This document shows, one piece after another, positions 24,038 to 31,970 of a stretch of 41,219 nucleotides of DNA (position 1 is its first letter; each line of letters opens with the position of its first letter). Location: positions 1-41,219 of the forward strand of contig JAAYXB010000008.1 of NCBI GenBank assembly GCA_012516125.1. Reading direction: 5' to 3'. Made by a program: the position numbers and the translations under genes. The DNA is from Bacillota bacterium. GTDB taxonomy: Bacteria > Bacillota > SHA-98 > UBA4971. Under the pieces are notes generated by a model. The model was given only the letters and a program-made list of their open reading frames with translations, was not told the DNA's origin and searched no databases.

Positions 24038-25309
24038 GTGGCAAAGCTGGTGGTAACCGGGGGAAGCAGGCTTTCAGGTTCGGTTCGACTGACCGGCTCG
24101 AAGAACAGCGCTCTCGCGATCCTCGCTGGAGCGGCGCTCGGGGTCGGGAAGACGGTTCTCGATAACGTCCCGGACTATACTGATACTCTGGTTCAATGCC
24201 AGATCCTGGAGGAACTCGGGGCTAAGATACGGTTCCTGGGGCCGGGCAGGGTAGAGGTGGACGGCTCCAGTATCACGAACCACCGTCCTTCATACGAGCT
24301 TGTGCGGCGGCTGCGGGCGTCGTTTTACGCTGCAGGGCTATTGCTGGCGCGCCTTGGTGCTGCGGAGGTGCCTTTTCCCGGCGGCGACGTGATAGGGGCG
24401 AGGGGGATCAACTTCCATCTCGACGGGTTCAGGGCCCTCGGCGCGGAGGTGGCAGTCGAGCACGGGTACGTAAAGCTTCAGGCAAAGAGGCTTCGCGGGA
24501 CCAGCTTCTACGTGGGCAAGGCGAGCCACGGCACAACCGTCAACATGATGCTTGCCGCAAGCCTTGCCGAAGGTACCACCATCCTCGAAAACGCCGCCCG
24601 CGACCCGGAAATCGTCGATCTTGCGATCCTCCTGAACTCGATGGGCGCACGCATACGAGGCGCAGGCACGAGCACCATAAGGATCGATGGCGTCGAACGC
24701 CTGTCTTCCGCAAGACACGAGATCATCCCCGACAGGCTGGAGGCCGGCACGTTCGCCATCGCGGCCGCTATGACCGCCGGCGATGTCACGATTGAGAACG
24801 CCGTGCCGGAACACCTGAGGACTGTGATCATCCAGCTCCAGGCGGCGGGAGCCGTGGTTGATGAGTACCAGTCCGTGCTGCGCGTGCGCGGGCCGGAGCG
24901 CTGCAGGGCCGTCAATGTTGAGACGCAGCCCTATCCCGGGTTTCCTACGGACCTCCAACCGCAGTTCGTTGCAATGATGACACGCGCCCTGGGCGTCAGT
25001 GCGATCACCGAGACCCGGTTCGAGAACAGGTTCGGCTACGCGGATGAGCTCCGCAGGATGGGTGCCGACCTGCAGGTGGACAGGGACACGATAATTGTGA
25101 GGGGCGTGGAGAAACTCACCGGTGCTCCGGTGGAGTGCCCGAGGGATATACGCGGAGGGGCTGCGCTGCTGCTCGCGGGCCTCGTTGCCGAGGGTGACAC
25201 GGAGATCCGCGAGGTCCAGCATATCGATAGGGGCTATGACCGAATAGAGGTCAAGCTGGCATCACTGGGGGCCCGCGTGAAAAGGGTCAGGGGCGGGGAT
25301 GATCCGTGA
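24038..25309 (+). CDS. murA: UDP-N-acetylglucosamine 1-carboxyvinyltransferase (Asp-type active site)
   Basis: MurA transfers enolpyruvate from PEP to UDP-GlcNAc, the first committed step of peptidoglycan synthesis. The 423-residue protein shows the LTGSKNSALAI substrate motif (Lys/Asn), RASFYAAGLLLARLG, LEAGTFAIAAAMTAGD, YPGFPTDLQPQF, ITETRFENRFGYADELRRMGA and HIDRGYDRIE, all in family order. In the catalytic loop PGGCxIGAR, the Cys that fosfomycin alkylates is replaced by Asp117 (PGGDVIGAR), as in naturally fosfomycin-insensitive MurA of mycobacteria and chlamydiae. The enzyme should still work. The GTG at 24038 follows GGAGGGG with 7-bp spacing. The stop overlaps the next gene as GTGA. Bacillota often have two MurA paralogues; the other is not in this window. 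Confidence 0.95.
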   Translation: MAKLVVTGGSRLSGSVRLTGSKNSALAILAGAALGVGKTVLDNVPDYTDTLVQCQILEELGAKIRFLGPGRVEVDGSSITNHRPSYELVRRLRASFYAAGLLLARLGAAEVPFPGGDVIGARGINFHLDGFRALGAEVAVEHGYVKLQAKRLRGTSFYVGKASHGTTVNMMLAASLAEGTTILENAARDPEIVDLAILLNSMGARIRGAGTSTIRIDGVERLSSARHEIIPDRLEAGTFAIAAAMTAGDVTIENAVPEHLRTVIIQLQAAGAVVDEYQSVLRVRGPERCRAVNVETQPYPGFPTDLQPQFVAMMTRALGVSAITETRFENRFGYADELRRMGADLQVDRDTIIVRGVEKLTGAPVECPRDIRGGAALLLAGLVAEGDTEIREVQHIDRGYDRIEVKLASLGARVKRVRGGDDP

Positions 25310-26184
25310 GTCTGGGTGCTGACACGGGCGATAGACGGGGCGGACGCCGCAAAGGCAGACGATCCCGATCCCGCCGCGAAGGGAAGCGAGCATTCGCCAG
25401 AAGCGCGCGGCTCGTGCCACTGCTGGTTGCCTTTGTGCTGACCATCGGCGGCGGGCTTGCGGCAAGGGGTGGGTCGGCGGCAGGGGCCGCAGGCCTGGAG
25501 GGCGTCGCCATCGAGGCTATGGAATCAGCGCTGCAAGCGGGAGTGTGGGAGGTGACCGTGAGCGGTCAGGCCGTGATACGCATCCGGGCCGAAGGTGGGG
25601 GCATGTCCACCAGGGAGCGGGCCTGCGTTGTGGCGGAGAGGCTTCGCAAGAGCCTGGAGGATGTGGGCGCAGAAGCTGTGATGCCCGCGGTCATGCGAGG
25701 CAGCTTCGCGGTGGCCGCCGGGGACCGGCTCATCGTCATGGTGGACCGGCGGCACGCGGCGGCGAACCGAAGCTCGTGCTATGAGCTGGCGCTGCGATGG
25801 GCGAACAACATCCGCGCGGCCCTCGGCGCCCCCGTGCTGCGTGGAAAGAGCGGTCATCTCGTATCTCTCGACGGCGAGAGGGGGCGGTCTGTGCGTGTGG
25901 GGCGGGCCTCGTGGTATGGGGGACGCTGGCACGGACGGCCGACGGCGACCGGCGAGATCTACGATCAGAACAGCCTGACCGCCGCCCACCGGACGCTGCC
26001 GTTCGGCACCCTCGTTCGAGTCACTAACCTCTCCAACGGCAAGCAGGTCACGGTCAGGATCAACAACAGGGGCCCGTATGTTGCCGGCCGTGACATCGAT
26101 CTCTCAAGGGCTGCCGCCGAGGCCATCGATCTCATCGGGCCGGGGGTCGCTCCGGTGGCCATCGAAGTGCTCAGCGAGAAATGA
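25306..26184 (+). CDS. Secreted RlpA-like double-psi beta-barrel protein
   Basis: This 292-residue exported protein has a very basic N-terminal cytoplasmic stretch, one hydrophobic segment (about 38-58, signal or anchor), a variable domain (about 60-190) and a C-terminal RlpA-like double-psi beta-barrel (about 198-292: ASWYGGRWHGRPTATGEIYD, LTAAHRTLPFGTLVRVTN, RINNRGPYVAGRDIDLS). RlpA proteins act on peptidoglycan, some as lytic transglycosylases. The Glu of TATGE and His of TAAH fit the active site, but the Asp of the usual NDRGP is Asn here (INNRGPY), so catalysis is uncertain. The GTG start at 25306 overlaps the murA stop by 4 nt, a sign of translational coupling with a cell-wall gene. Confidence 0.87.
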   Translation: MSLGADTGDRRGGRRKGRRSRSRREGKRAFARSARLVPLLVAFVLTIGGGLAARGGSAAGAAGLEGVAIEAMESALQAGVWEVTVSGQAVIRIRAEGGGMSTRERACVVAERLRKSLEDVGAEAVMPAVMRGSFAVAAGDRLIVMVDRRHAAANRSSCYELALRWANNIRAALGAPVLRGKSGHLVSLDGERGRSVRVGRASWYGGRWHGRPTATGEIYDQNSLTAAHRTLPFGTLVRVTNLSNGKQVTVRINNRGPYVAGRDIDLSRAAAEAIDLIGPGVAPVAIEVLSEK

Positions 26185-26191
26185 AGCTAAG

Positions 26192-26231
26192 ACGCCGGGC
26201 AGTGCGGGAGGAATTCCCGCCTCCCTGGCGT
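26192..26231 (+). terminator. Strong two-part hairpin after the RlpA-like gene
   Basis: ACGCCGGG pairs with CCTGGCGT outside, and GCGGGA with TTCCCGC inside, across a GGAA loop. It starts 7 bp after the stop codon. TATTGG follows instead of a U-run. A T-box was considered because cysS follows, but no T-box sequence was found. Confidence 0.5.
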
Positions 26232-26283
26232 ATTGGCCAGTTTATAGGTTGAAGACTGCAGGCCACGCGAGGGGGGTGCCAAG

Positions 26284-27765
26284 ATGGGGCTGCGCGTGTA
26301 CAACACGCTCACCAGGACAAAGCAGGATTTCGTCCCCCGCACTCCAGGGCGGGTGGACATCTACCAGTGCGGCATCACGCCATATGATTACACGCACATG
26401 GGCCACGCGCGCCAGTATGTGTTCTGGGACACGGTGCGGCGGTATCTCAGGTGGCGGGGCTTTGAGGTGTTCTGCGTCCAGAACGTCACGGACGTGGACG
26501 ATAAGATAATCGCCAAGGCGAACGAGCGGGGAACATCGCCGGCCGAGGTCGCAGCGGAATACCACGAGGACTTCCTCGATGTCATGGACAGGCTCGGCGT
26601 CGAAAGGCCTGACGTGTTCCCGAAGGTCACCGAGCACATACAGGATATCATCCGCGTCATCGAAGGCCTGGTGGAGAAGGGTTACGCGTACCAGGTGGAC
26701 GGTGACGTATTCTTTGACGTGACGCGCTTCCCCGGTTACGGCAAACTGTCGCGGAGGTCCCCGGACGAGATGATGGCCGGGGCCCGCGTGGAGGTGGACC
26801 CGAGGAAGCGGAACGCGATGGACTTTGCACTGTGGAAGGCTTCGAAGCCAGGGGAGCCTGCGTGGGACAGCCCCTGGGGTCCCGGGCGCCCCGGGTGGCA
26901 CATCGAGTGCTCGGCGCTGGCGCTGAAGTACCTGGGGAGCGGGTTCGACTTTCACGGCGGCGGTGATGAGCTCATATTTCCACACCATGAGAACGAGATA
27001 GCGCAATCCGAGGCCTACACGGGCCAGGAGCCTTTCGCGCGCTACTTCGTCCACCATGCCATGCTCAACGTGGGCGACGCCAAGATGTCGAAATCCCTCG
27101 GGAACTTCTTCGCCGTCCGGGACGTGCTGCGCCAGTACGAGCCGGGGGTCATCCGATACTACTTCGCGTCCAGGCACTACCGCAGCCCGGCGAGCTACAG
27201 CACCGACGAACTCGAGGCGGCCCGCAGGGCCTACGAACGGCTGCGGTCCACGCTGGACGCAGCCAGGCGACGTATCGCCGATACCGATACCGGGCGCACG
27301 GGAGCGTCCGGGAGAGCGTCGCAGGCTCCGGTGGCTGACGAGGCTTTGGAGACGTCAGGCGACGACGGGCTGTCAAAGGCGGCGAGCGAGGCGTGGGAGA
27401 AGTTCATCCAGGGGATGGACGACGACTTCAACACGGCGGTCGCCCTCGCGGCCGTCCACGATCTCGCGAGGTCCGTCAACGATGCTTTGCACTCGGGCAG
27501 CGAGGTGAGCCGTGGGGGGCTTCGCCGTGCGGTAGATACCATGGAGGAACTCGGCGGCATCCTGGGGCTGTTCGGCGAAAAGGAGGAGGGGGCCGCCGAC
27601 TCCGAGATGGTGGACGGCCTTGTGGAGCTTCTCGTGCAGGTGCGCGGGGAACTGCGGGCGAAGAAGGAATGGGCGCTCGCGGACAGGATACGGGACGGCC
27701 TGCGCGAGATGGGGATCGTTCTTGAAGACACGGCCTCGGGCACTGTCTGGAAGCGTGAGAAATGA
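26284..27765 (+). CDS. cysS: Cysteine--tRNA ligase
   Basis: This 493-residue class I synthetase charges tRNA-Cys. Zinc and cysteine ligands are visible as C28 in QCGITPYD and in HIECSALALKYLG. The HIGH motif is HMGH at 38-41 and KMSKS is intact at 267-271 (KMSKSLGNFF). FHGGGDELIFPHHENEIAQSEA is typical. The helical anticodon-binding C-terminus contains a low-complexity insert of about 30 residues (TDTGRTGASGRASQAPVADEAL). The N-terminal signature CGITPYDYTHMGHAR differs from the more common CGPTVYDYxHIGNAR type. The ATG at 26284 follows GAGGGGGGTGCCAAG. Its stop overlaps the mrnC start, opening a chain of four overlapping genes. Confidence 0.96.
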   Translation: MGLRVYNTLTRTKQDFVPRTPGRVDIYQCGITPYDYTHMGHARQYVFWDTVRRYLRWRGFEVFCVQNVTDVDDKIIAKANERGTSPAEVAAEYHEDFLDVMDRLGVERPDVFPKVTEHIQDIIRVIEGLVEKGYAYQVDGDVFFDVTRFPGYGKLSRRSPDEMMAGARVEVDPRKRNAMDFALWKASKPGEPAWDSPWGPGRPGWHIECSALALKYLGSGFDFHGGGDELIFPHHENEIAQSEAYTGQEPFARYFVHHAMLNVGDAKMSKSLGNFFAVRDVLRQYEPGVIRYYFASRHYRSPASYSTDELEAARRAYERLRSTLDAARRRIADTDTGRTGASGRASQAPVADEALETSGDDGLSKAASEAWEKFIQGMDDDFNTAVALAAVHDLARSVNDALHSGSEVSRGGLRRAVDTMEELGGILGLFGEKEEGAADSEMVDGLVELLVQVRGELRAKKEWALADRIRDGLREMGIVLEDTASGTVWKREK

Positions 27766-28178
27766 TGGCACCCGGCGCTGACGAAGTGGACAGGCTCCCT
27801 GCGGGCGTGCTGGCTTATATCGGCGACGCCGTGTACGAGCTTTACGTGCGGACGAGCCTCGTGCGGGGCGGGCGGCGCGACCTCGATGAACTGCATAGAG
27901 AGGCTACCATGCGGGTGAACGCGAAAGCCCAGGCCCGCACCCTGGCGCAGCTCGACACGTTTCTCCTTCCCGACGAGTTGGAGGTGGCCAGGCGGGCGCG
28001 GAACGTCCACACCGGGCGGGGCCCGAGGAGCGCGGCGGTCCTCGACTACAGGCATTCCACGGGGTTCGAGGCTGTGTTGGGGTACCTGTACCTGCTGGGC
28101 CGGGAGAAGCGGCTCCGCGAGGTGCTCGAAAAGGCGCTGACCGTGGCGGGCGTGCATCCAGGAGGCCCGGCATCATGA
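27762..28178 (+). CDS. mrnC: Mini-ribonuclease III
   Basis: Mini-III lacks the dsRNA-binding domain of RNase III and matures 23S rRNA ends in Bacillota. The 138-residue product is a single RNase III catalytic fold: [18 protein letters not shown] contains the Asp of the signature, MRVNAKAQA follows, and [16 protein letters not shown] carries the C-terminal acidic site. The gene overlaps cysS by 4 nt (ATGA; a second ATG lies at 27765) and overlaps thyX by 4 nt. The position after cysS is the classic one. Confidence 0.94.
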   Translation: MMAPGADEVDRLPAGVLAYIGDAVYELYVRTSLVRGGRRDLDELHREATMRVNAKAQARTLAQLDTFLLPDELEVARRARNVHTGRGPRSAAVLDYRHSTGFEAVLGYLYLLGREKRLREVLEKALTVAGVHPGGPAS

Positions 28179-28909
28179 ATGTGAGTCTCATAAGTTACAC
28201 ACCAGATCCCGAGAGAGTGGTGGCGATCGCGGCCAGGCAGTGTTACTCGCCGCTTGGAGCCGCCGAGCTTGCGGAGGGATTGTCCGACGAGAAGGTGGGC
28301 GAGCTTATCAGGACCATCCTCGAGGCGGGGCACCTTTCCCCCACAGAGCATGTCTCGTTCACGTTCGCCATCGAGGGCGTAAGCCGGGTCCTCAGCCACC
28401 AGCTCGTAAGGCACCGCATCGCATCATATTCGCAGCAGTCACAGCGCTACGTGAACGAGCAGGGCTTCAGCTACGTGATCCCCCCGTCCATCGCGGCAAA
28501 CCCCAGGGCGCGAGCGCTTTTCGAAAGGCAGATGGAGCAGATCCGCGATGCGTATCGGGAGCTTGTGTCGCTCGTCCCCAGGGAGGATGCGAGGTTTGTC
28601 CTGCCGAACGCGTGCGAGACGAGGCTTGTCATGACCATGAACTGTCGCAGTCTTTACAACTTCTTCGAGCGCCGCCTTTGCGAGCGGGCGCAGTGGGAGA
28701 TACGGGGGCTCGCCAGGGCGATGCTGGAGCGCGTCCGCGAAGTGGCGCCGCGGCTCTTCTCCTGGGTCGGGGCGCCCTGCGAGATGCGGGGCTACTGTCC
28801 TGAGGGCAAGATGTCCTGCGGCAAGGTGGAGGCCACAAGCCGGCGTCTCATAGCAGCCGCGGATCTCGCAAAAGATAACGATGAGGCCGGTGCAGATGAA
28901 AGAAGGTAA
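28175..28909 (+). CDS. thyX: Flavin-dependent thymidylate synthase
   Basis: ThyX makes dTMP from dUMP using FAD and methylene-tetrahydrofolate. The 244-residue protein has the ThyX motif RHR-x7-S, seen as [14 protein letters not shown] at 79-92, together with [19 protein letters not shown] and the C-terminal [28 protein letters not shown] region. No canonical ThyA is in the window, but its absence elsewhere cannot be judged. The start overlaps mrnC by 4 nt and the end overlaps rlmB. A C-terminal Cys-rich stretch ([16 protein letters not shown]) is normal for the longer form of the family. Confidence 0.96.
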   Translation: MNVSLISYTPDPERVVAIAARQCYSPLGAAELAEGLSDEKVGELIRTILEAGHLSPTEHVSFTFAIEGVSRVLSHQLVRHRIASYSQQSQRYVNEQGFSYVIPPSIAANPRARALFERQMEQIRDAYRELVSLVPREDARFVLPNACETRLVMTMNCRSLYNFFERRLCERAQWEIRGLARAMLERVREVAPRLFSWVGAPCEMRGYCPEGKMSCGKVEATSRRLIAAADLAKDNDEAGADERR

Positions 28910-29756
28910 CAGCAAACCTTCTAAGCCGGTAGCTGAAAGGGACTGCGGTGGAACGGGAGCGGGAGCGGGAGCGGGAACGCGAGCGAGAGCGGGAAAGGCA
29001 AGGGAGGTGCCTACAGTTACGGGTCGCAACCCCGTCATCGAGGCGCTCCGCTCCGGCCGGCCGCTCACAAAGATCATGATCGCGAAGGGGGTCGAGCCCG
29101 GGTTCGCCGCGACGGTGAAGTCCCTCGCGCGCGAGGCAGGCGTTCCCGTGGTGGAGGTGGAGCGGGGCAAGCTGGACGCGTTTGCGGCCGGGCAGCGCCA
29201 CCAGGGCGTGGTGGCGGTTGGAGCGGCTGCCAGGTACTGCGAGGTGGACGACCTCCTGGAGCGAGCCGGAGAGAGCGCGCTCATTGTGGTGCTCGACGGC
29301 ATCGAGGACCCCCGGAACCTCGGGGCCATCATACGGACGTGCGACGCGGTTGGTGCGACGGGCGTGATCGTCCCGAAGCGCAGGGCGTGTGGTCTCACAA
29401 GCGTGGCGGCGCGGGCGTCGGCGGGGGCGGTGGAGTACGTGCCGTGCGCCAGGGCGGCGAACCTCCCGCGCGAGGTGGAGAAGCTGAAGGAGCGTGGCTT
29501 CTGGGTCTTTGGGGCTGACGCAGGCGCCGAGCGTACCATATATGAGGTGGACTTCACAGGCCCGGTTGCCCTGGTCATCGGGTCGGAGGGAAGGGGGATA
29601 TCACGCCTCCTGGCGGAGAGGTGCGATTTCCTCGTGAGGATCCCGACATTGGGCAGGGTGTCCTCGCTGAACGCGTCGGTTGCTGCCGCCGTGATCATGT
29701 TCGAGGTGCTGCGCCAGAGGGGGGCGCGTCGCGCCGGGAGTCGAGGCTCACCGTGA
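28896..29756 (+). CDS. rlmB: 23S rRNA (guanosine-2'-O-)-methyltransferase RlmB-type
   Basis: This SpoU/TrmH-family enzyme is predicted to 2'-O-methylate 23S rRNA (G2251 in E. coli). An N-terminal substrate-binding domain begins at [16 protein letters not shown], and the SPOUT domain carries the three motifs [33 protein letters not shown] and [17 protein letters not shown] low-complexity [13 protein letters not shown] stretch near the start is encoded by a GGGAGC hexamer repeat. ATG 28896 has GATGAGG 9 bp upstream; ATG 28881 is the alternative. The gene overlaps thyX and closes the cysS-mrnC-thyX-rlmB cluster. YacP, often next, is absent. Confidence 0.93.
   Translation: MKEGNSKPSKPVAERDCGGTGAGAGAGTRARAGKAREVPTVTGRNPVIEALRSGRPLTKIMIAKGVEPGFAATVKSLAREAGVPVVEVERGKLDAFAAGQRHQGVVAVGAAARYCEVDDLLERAGESALIVVLDGIEDPRNLGAIIRTCDAVGATGVIVPKRRACGLTSVAARASAGAVEYVPCARAANLPREVEKLKERGFWVFGADAGAERTIYEVDFTGPVALVIGSEGRGISRLLAERCDFLVRIPTLGRVSSLNASVAAAVIMFEVLRQRGARRAGSRGSP
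28951..28996 (+). repeat. GGGAGC hexanucleotide microsatellite inside rlmB
   Basis: About seven imperfect GGGAGC/GGGAAC/GCGAGC units encode alternating Gly-Ala then Arg-Ala residues in the poorly conserved N-terminus of RlmB. The six-base unit keeps frame, so copy-number changes would be tolerated. Confidence 0.75.
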
Positions 29757-29889
29757 GCGTCTTCGGCGACCGGCCGGAGGGCCGGGAAGTGCAGATCGGC
29801 ACGTCGCACACCTCGAGACCATTACGCCTGGCGTCCGTGAGGTCCCCGCACGGACCAGGGAGTCCTGAGGCCCGCTTCACGGCGATTTC

Positions 29890-29919
29890 TTGACTTGTCC
29901 ACGAACGCAAGTGTATAAT
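29890..29919 (+). promoter_or_regulatory. Promoter of sigH
   Basis: TTGACT (29890-29895), 18 bp, TATAAT (29914-29919). It is well placed 42 bp ahead of the chosen start and shows that sigH is transcribed separately from rlmB. A small hairpin (CCGGCC/GGCCGG at 29770-29785) lies between the two genes. Confidence 0.75.
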
Positions 29920-29961
29920 TTCTTCGTGGGTCGAGCGACATCACACCAGGGGGCGATGCCA

Positions 29962-30612
29962 GTGAGTGCTGAGCCGCAGCGCCAGCCATCTTCTGCGTAT
30001 GATGACATGCTCGACGAGGAAATTGTCGAGAGCGCGAGATGCGGGGAAAGATCCGCCGAGGAGTACCTGATCAACAAGTACAAAAACTTCGTCCGTGCCA
30101 AGGCGCGCTCGTATTTTCTCATCGGCGCTGACCGCGAAGACATCGTCCAGGAAGGCATGATAGGCCTTTTCAAGGCTATACGCGATTTCCGCAGCGACAA
30201 GCTGGCTTCGTTCCGCGCGTTTGCGGAGCTCTGCATAACCCGGCAGATCATCACGGCCATCAAGACGGCCACCAGACAAAAGCACATTCCGCTGAATTCG
30301 TACGTGTCGCTCAACAAGCCCATATACGACGAGGAGTCGGACCGCACCCTGCTCGATGTGCTCTCCGGCACCAAGGTCACTGACCCCGAGGAGCTTGTGA
30401 TAAGCAAGGAGGAGTTCATCGACATCGAGTCGAAAATGGGTGAGTTCCTGAGCGACCTCGAGTGGAAAGTGCTTTCGGCATACCTCGACGGCAAGTCCTA
30501 CCAGGAGATCGCGGGCGAGCTACATAGACACGTGAAGTCCATAGACAACGCGCTGCAGCGCGTGAAGCGTAAACTCGAGCGGTACATAGAAAAACGAAAC
30601 GAGACCATCTGA
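29962..30612 (+). CDS. sigH: RNA polymerase sigma-H factor
   Basis: SigH directs post-exponential and early sporulation transcription in Bacillus and relatives. The 216-residue protein (B. subtilis SigH is about 218) has region 2 (AEEYLINKYKNFVRAKARSYFLIGADREDIVQEGMIGLFKAI), the YVSLNKPIYDEESDRTLLDVLSG segment, and region 4 (LSDLEWKVLSAYLDGKSYQEIAGELHRHVKSIDNALQRVKRKL). The GTG at 29962 lies 8 bp behind AGGGGG; the ATG at 29956 is too close to it. The locus after rlmB is the standard one, but rpmG-secE-nusG do not follow. Whether this organism sporulates cannot be told from this window. Confidence 0.93.
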   Translation: MSAEPQRQPSSAYDDMLDEEIVESARCGERSAEEYLINKYKNFVRAKARSYFLIGADREDIVQEGMIGLFKAIRDFRSDKLASFRAFAELCITRQIITAIKTATRQKHIPLNSYVSLNKPIYDEESDRTLLDVLSGTKVTDPEELVISKEEFIDIESKMGEFLSDLEWKVLSAYLDGKSYQEIAGELHRHVKSIDNALQRVKRKLERYIEKRNETI

Positions 30613-30875
30613 TCCGCCAGTATTGCGCCCGGGGATCCGGAGCGTGTCGGAGAGTGGGCCGCGTTTCCACCCCGGACCGGTGCTGGAGGCGGCTTCGCAT
30701 AGGTAACCGTTCTTCAAGTCCATTGCGGCCTTCGCCAGGAGCGCGGTCCGTGGTAGGCTCGGCGAATCGTGGTCGACCGGTCGTTCTGTTGCCGGGCCGG
30801 CGCTCGGCCCCCGGGCTTGCCTGTGGCGAGTGGACGCGCAGGAGGCCCGGAATGCCAGATAGTGGCAGCGGCTAC
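30613..30875. other. Gap between sigH and the tRNA promoter
   Basis: No gene or clear repeat is seen. The sequence is GC-rich with scattered short inverted repeats. It lies where rpmG/secE/nusG would be expected in the conserved order. Confidence 0.4.
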
Positions 30876-30904
30876 TTGACAGCAGAGTGCCGAGGCGCTA
30901 CAAT
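30876..30904 (+). promoter_or_regulatory. Promoter of tRNA-Thr
   Basis: TTGACA (30876-30881), 17 bp, TACAAT (30899-30904), 37 bp ahead of the tRNA. Near-consensus and with ideal spacing. Confidence 0.8.
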
Positions 30905-30941
30905 TCCGTGTAGGCTGCTTCGAAGATATCGATCACGAGGT

Positions 30942-31016
30942 GCCGACGTAGCTCAACGGTAGAGCAGCTGATTTGTAATCAGCAGGTTGGGGGTTCGAGT
31001 CCGCCCGTCGGCTCCA
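30942..31016 (+). tRNA. tRNA-Thr (anticodon UGU)
   Basis: The acceptor stem GCCGACG pairs with CGTCGGC. The D arm is GCTC..GAGC. The anticodon stem GCTGA/TCAGC (30967-30971 and 30979-30983) holds loop TTTGTAA with anticodon TGT at 30974-30976. The T arm contains GGTTCGAGTCC. The discriminator T is followed by an encoded CCA. The tRNA reads ACA and, by wobble, ACG. Confidence 0.97.
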
Positions 31017-31036
31017 TTGTTTAGCTGGGGTTTTGC

Positions 31037-31085
31037 AGATTGGCAAGACCTTAGCTTTATTTGTTTGCCGATCCCTTGCCAATCT
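31037..31085 (+). terminator. Inverted repeat after tRNA-Thr
   Basis: AGATTGGCAAG (31037-31047) is perfectly complementary to CTTGCCAATCT (31075-31085) across a 27-nt AT-rich loop. It may terminate the tRNA transcript. The local base composition is AT-richer than its surroundings. Confidence 0.45.
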
Positions 31086-31101
31086 TCTTGGAGGATACCT
31101 G

Positions 31102-31293
31102 CTAAGTGAGGATCCAGAAGTGTTCCCGACTTTTAGGAGGGGTTGCCGGTGATTGCACGAGGGGTGTCAAAATCCGGCCACTGGCTAGACGGGCCGGATT
31201 TTGGCGAAGCGCGCCCCGCTTGGGGCGCCGTCCCCGAGTGCAACACCGGCAACCCCTCCCAAGAGTCGGGAGCGTTTTTGCACCCCCACTTAG
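31102..31293 (+). repeat. Best-preserved interspersed repeat (type A, palindromic ends)
   Basis: CTAAGTGAGG at the left and CCCACTTAG at the right are terminal inverted repeats. The next 35 bp on each side (GTTCCCGACTTTTAGGAGGG, then GTTGCCGGTG; and CACCGGCAAC with CCCTCCCAAGAGTCGGGAGC) pair almost throughout. Inside, AAAATCCGGCC/GGCCGGATTTT and GCGCCCC/GGGGCGC form two further stems, so a single strand would fold as a three-way junction. No open frame is carried. It sits between the tRNA terminator region and a truncated amidohydrolase. Confidence 0.88.
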
Positions 31294-31970
31294 ATGATGT
31301 GGTCATGCGGTACCACGAAGCCGGGATGCGCATCTGCGTCCACGTTGTGGGCGACATGTCCATGTCCATGTCCATGGCCATGGACATGGCGCTTGATGCC
31401 TTTCAAAAGGCTCTTGCCAGGTATCCGCGGGTAGATCACCGCCACCGTGTCGAGCACATGGGAAACTGGCTCTTCACGGAAGAGAGGAGAAACAAGACCG
31501 CGCGACTGGGGCTTCTGCCCGTTCCAAGCCCCGCGGTTATGTACTTCCTCGGGGACATGGCGTATGAAGCCATTGGCCCGAGCCGGATGGAGGGGGCATT
31601 TGCATTGAGGACCATGCTCGCCTCCGGCATTCCGGTATCCTTTGGCTCTGATGCTCCCGGTTACTGGCCGGTCGGCGTGCTCCGCGACATTGCCGCGTGT
31701 GTGGGCAGGAAAACCTTCCTTGGCACTGCCGTTGCGCCGGAGGAAGCCATAACTGTAGCTCAGGCTTTGTTGGCCCAGACTGCCACGGCAGCATGGGTTG
31801 GGTTTGATGAGCGATCGCTGGGCACCATCGAGCCAGGTAAACTCGCGGATCTCATCGTGCTCGAAGAAGACCCGCTTCGAGTGCCATGGACCGTCTTGAA
31901 AGACATCCCGGTGAACCTCACGATGGTGGGTGGCAAGATCATCCACGAGACTCCCGGCGCGCCGGGGTGA
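31294..31970 (+). pseudogene. 5'-truncated amidohydrolase (YtcJ-like)
   Basis: The reading frame carries the C-terminal half of a metal-dependent amidohydrolase: the aGxxICVHVVGD histidine motif near its start, HRHRVEHMG, then LASGIPVSFGSDAPGYWPVG with the catalytic Asp, and a terminal GTIEPGKLADLIVLEEDPL strand segment. The N-terminal metal-binding HxH part, normally 250-300 residues, is missing. Homology begins immediately after the repeat at 31293, so the repeat marks the truncation point. In place of the usual GDAA(I/V)D, a TCCATG hexamer expansion encodes MSMSMSMAMDM (31353-31390). The open frame continues upstream through the repeat, but without a ribosome-binding site. The 3' end overlaps the convergent tatC by 32 bp. 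Confidence 0.85.
31353..31390 (+). repeat. TCCATG hexanucleotide expansion
   Basis: Alternating TCCATG, GCCATG and GACATG units encode Met-Ser/Ala/Asp repeats inside the amidohydrolase remnant, where the family has no such insert. This suggests replication slippage after loss of selection. Confidence 0.75.

Noticed and set aside
26185-26283. T-box leader for cysS
   Set aside because: The hairpin is strong, but no T-box consensus, specifier loop or antiterminator was found, and the gap is under 100 bp.
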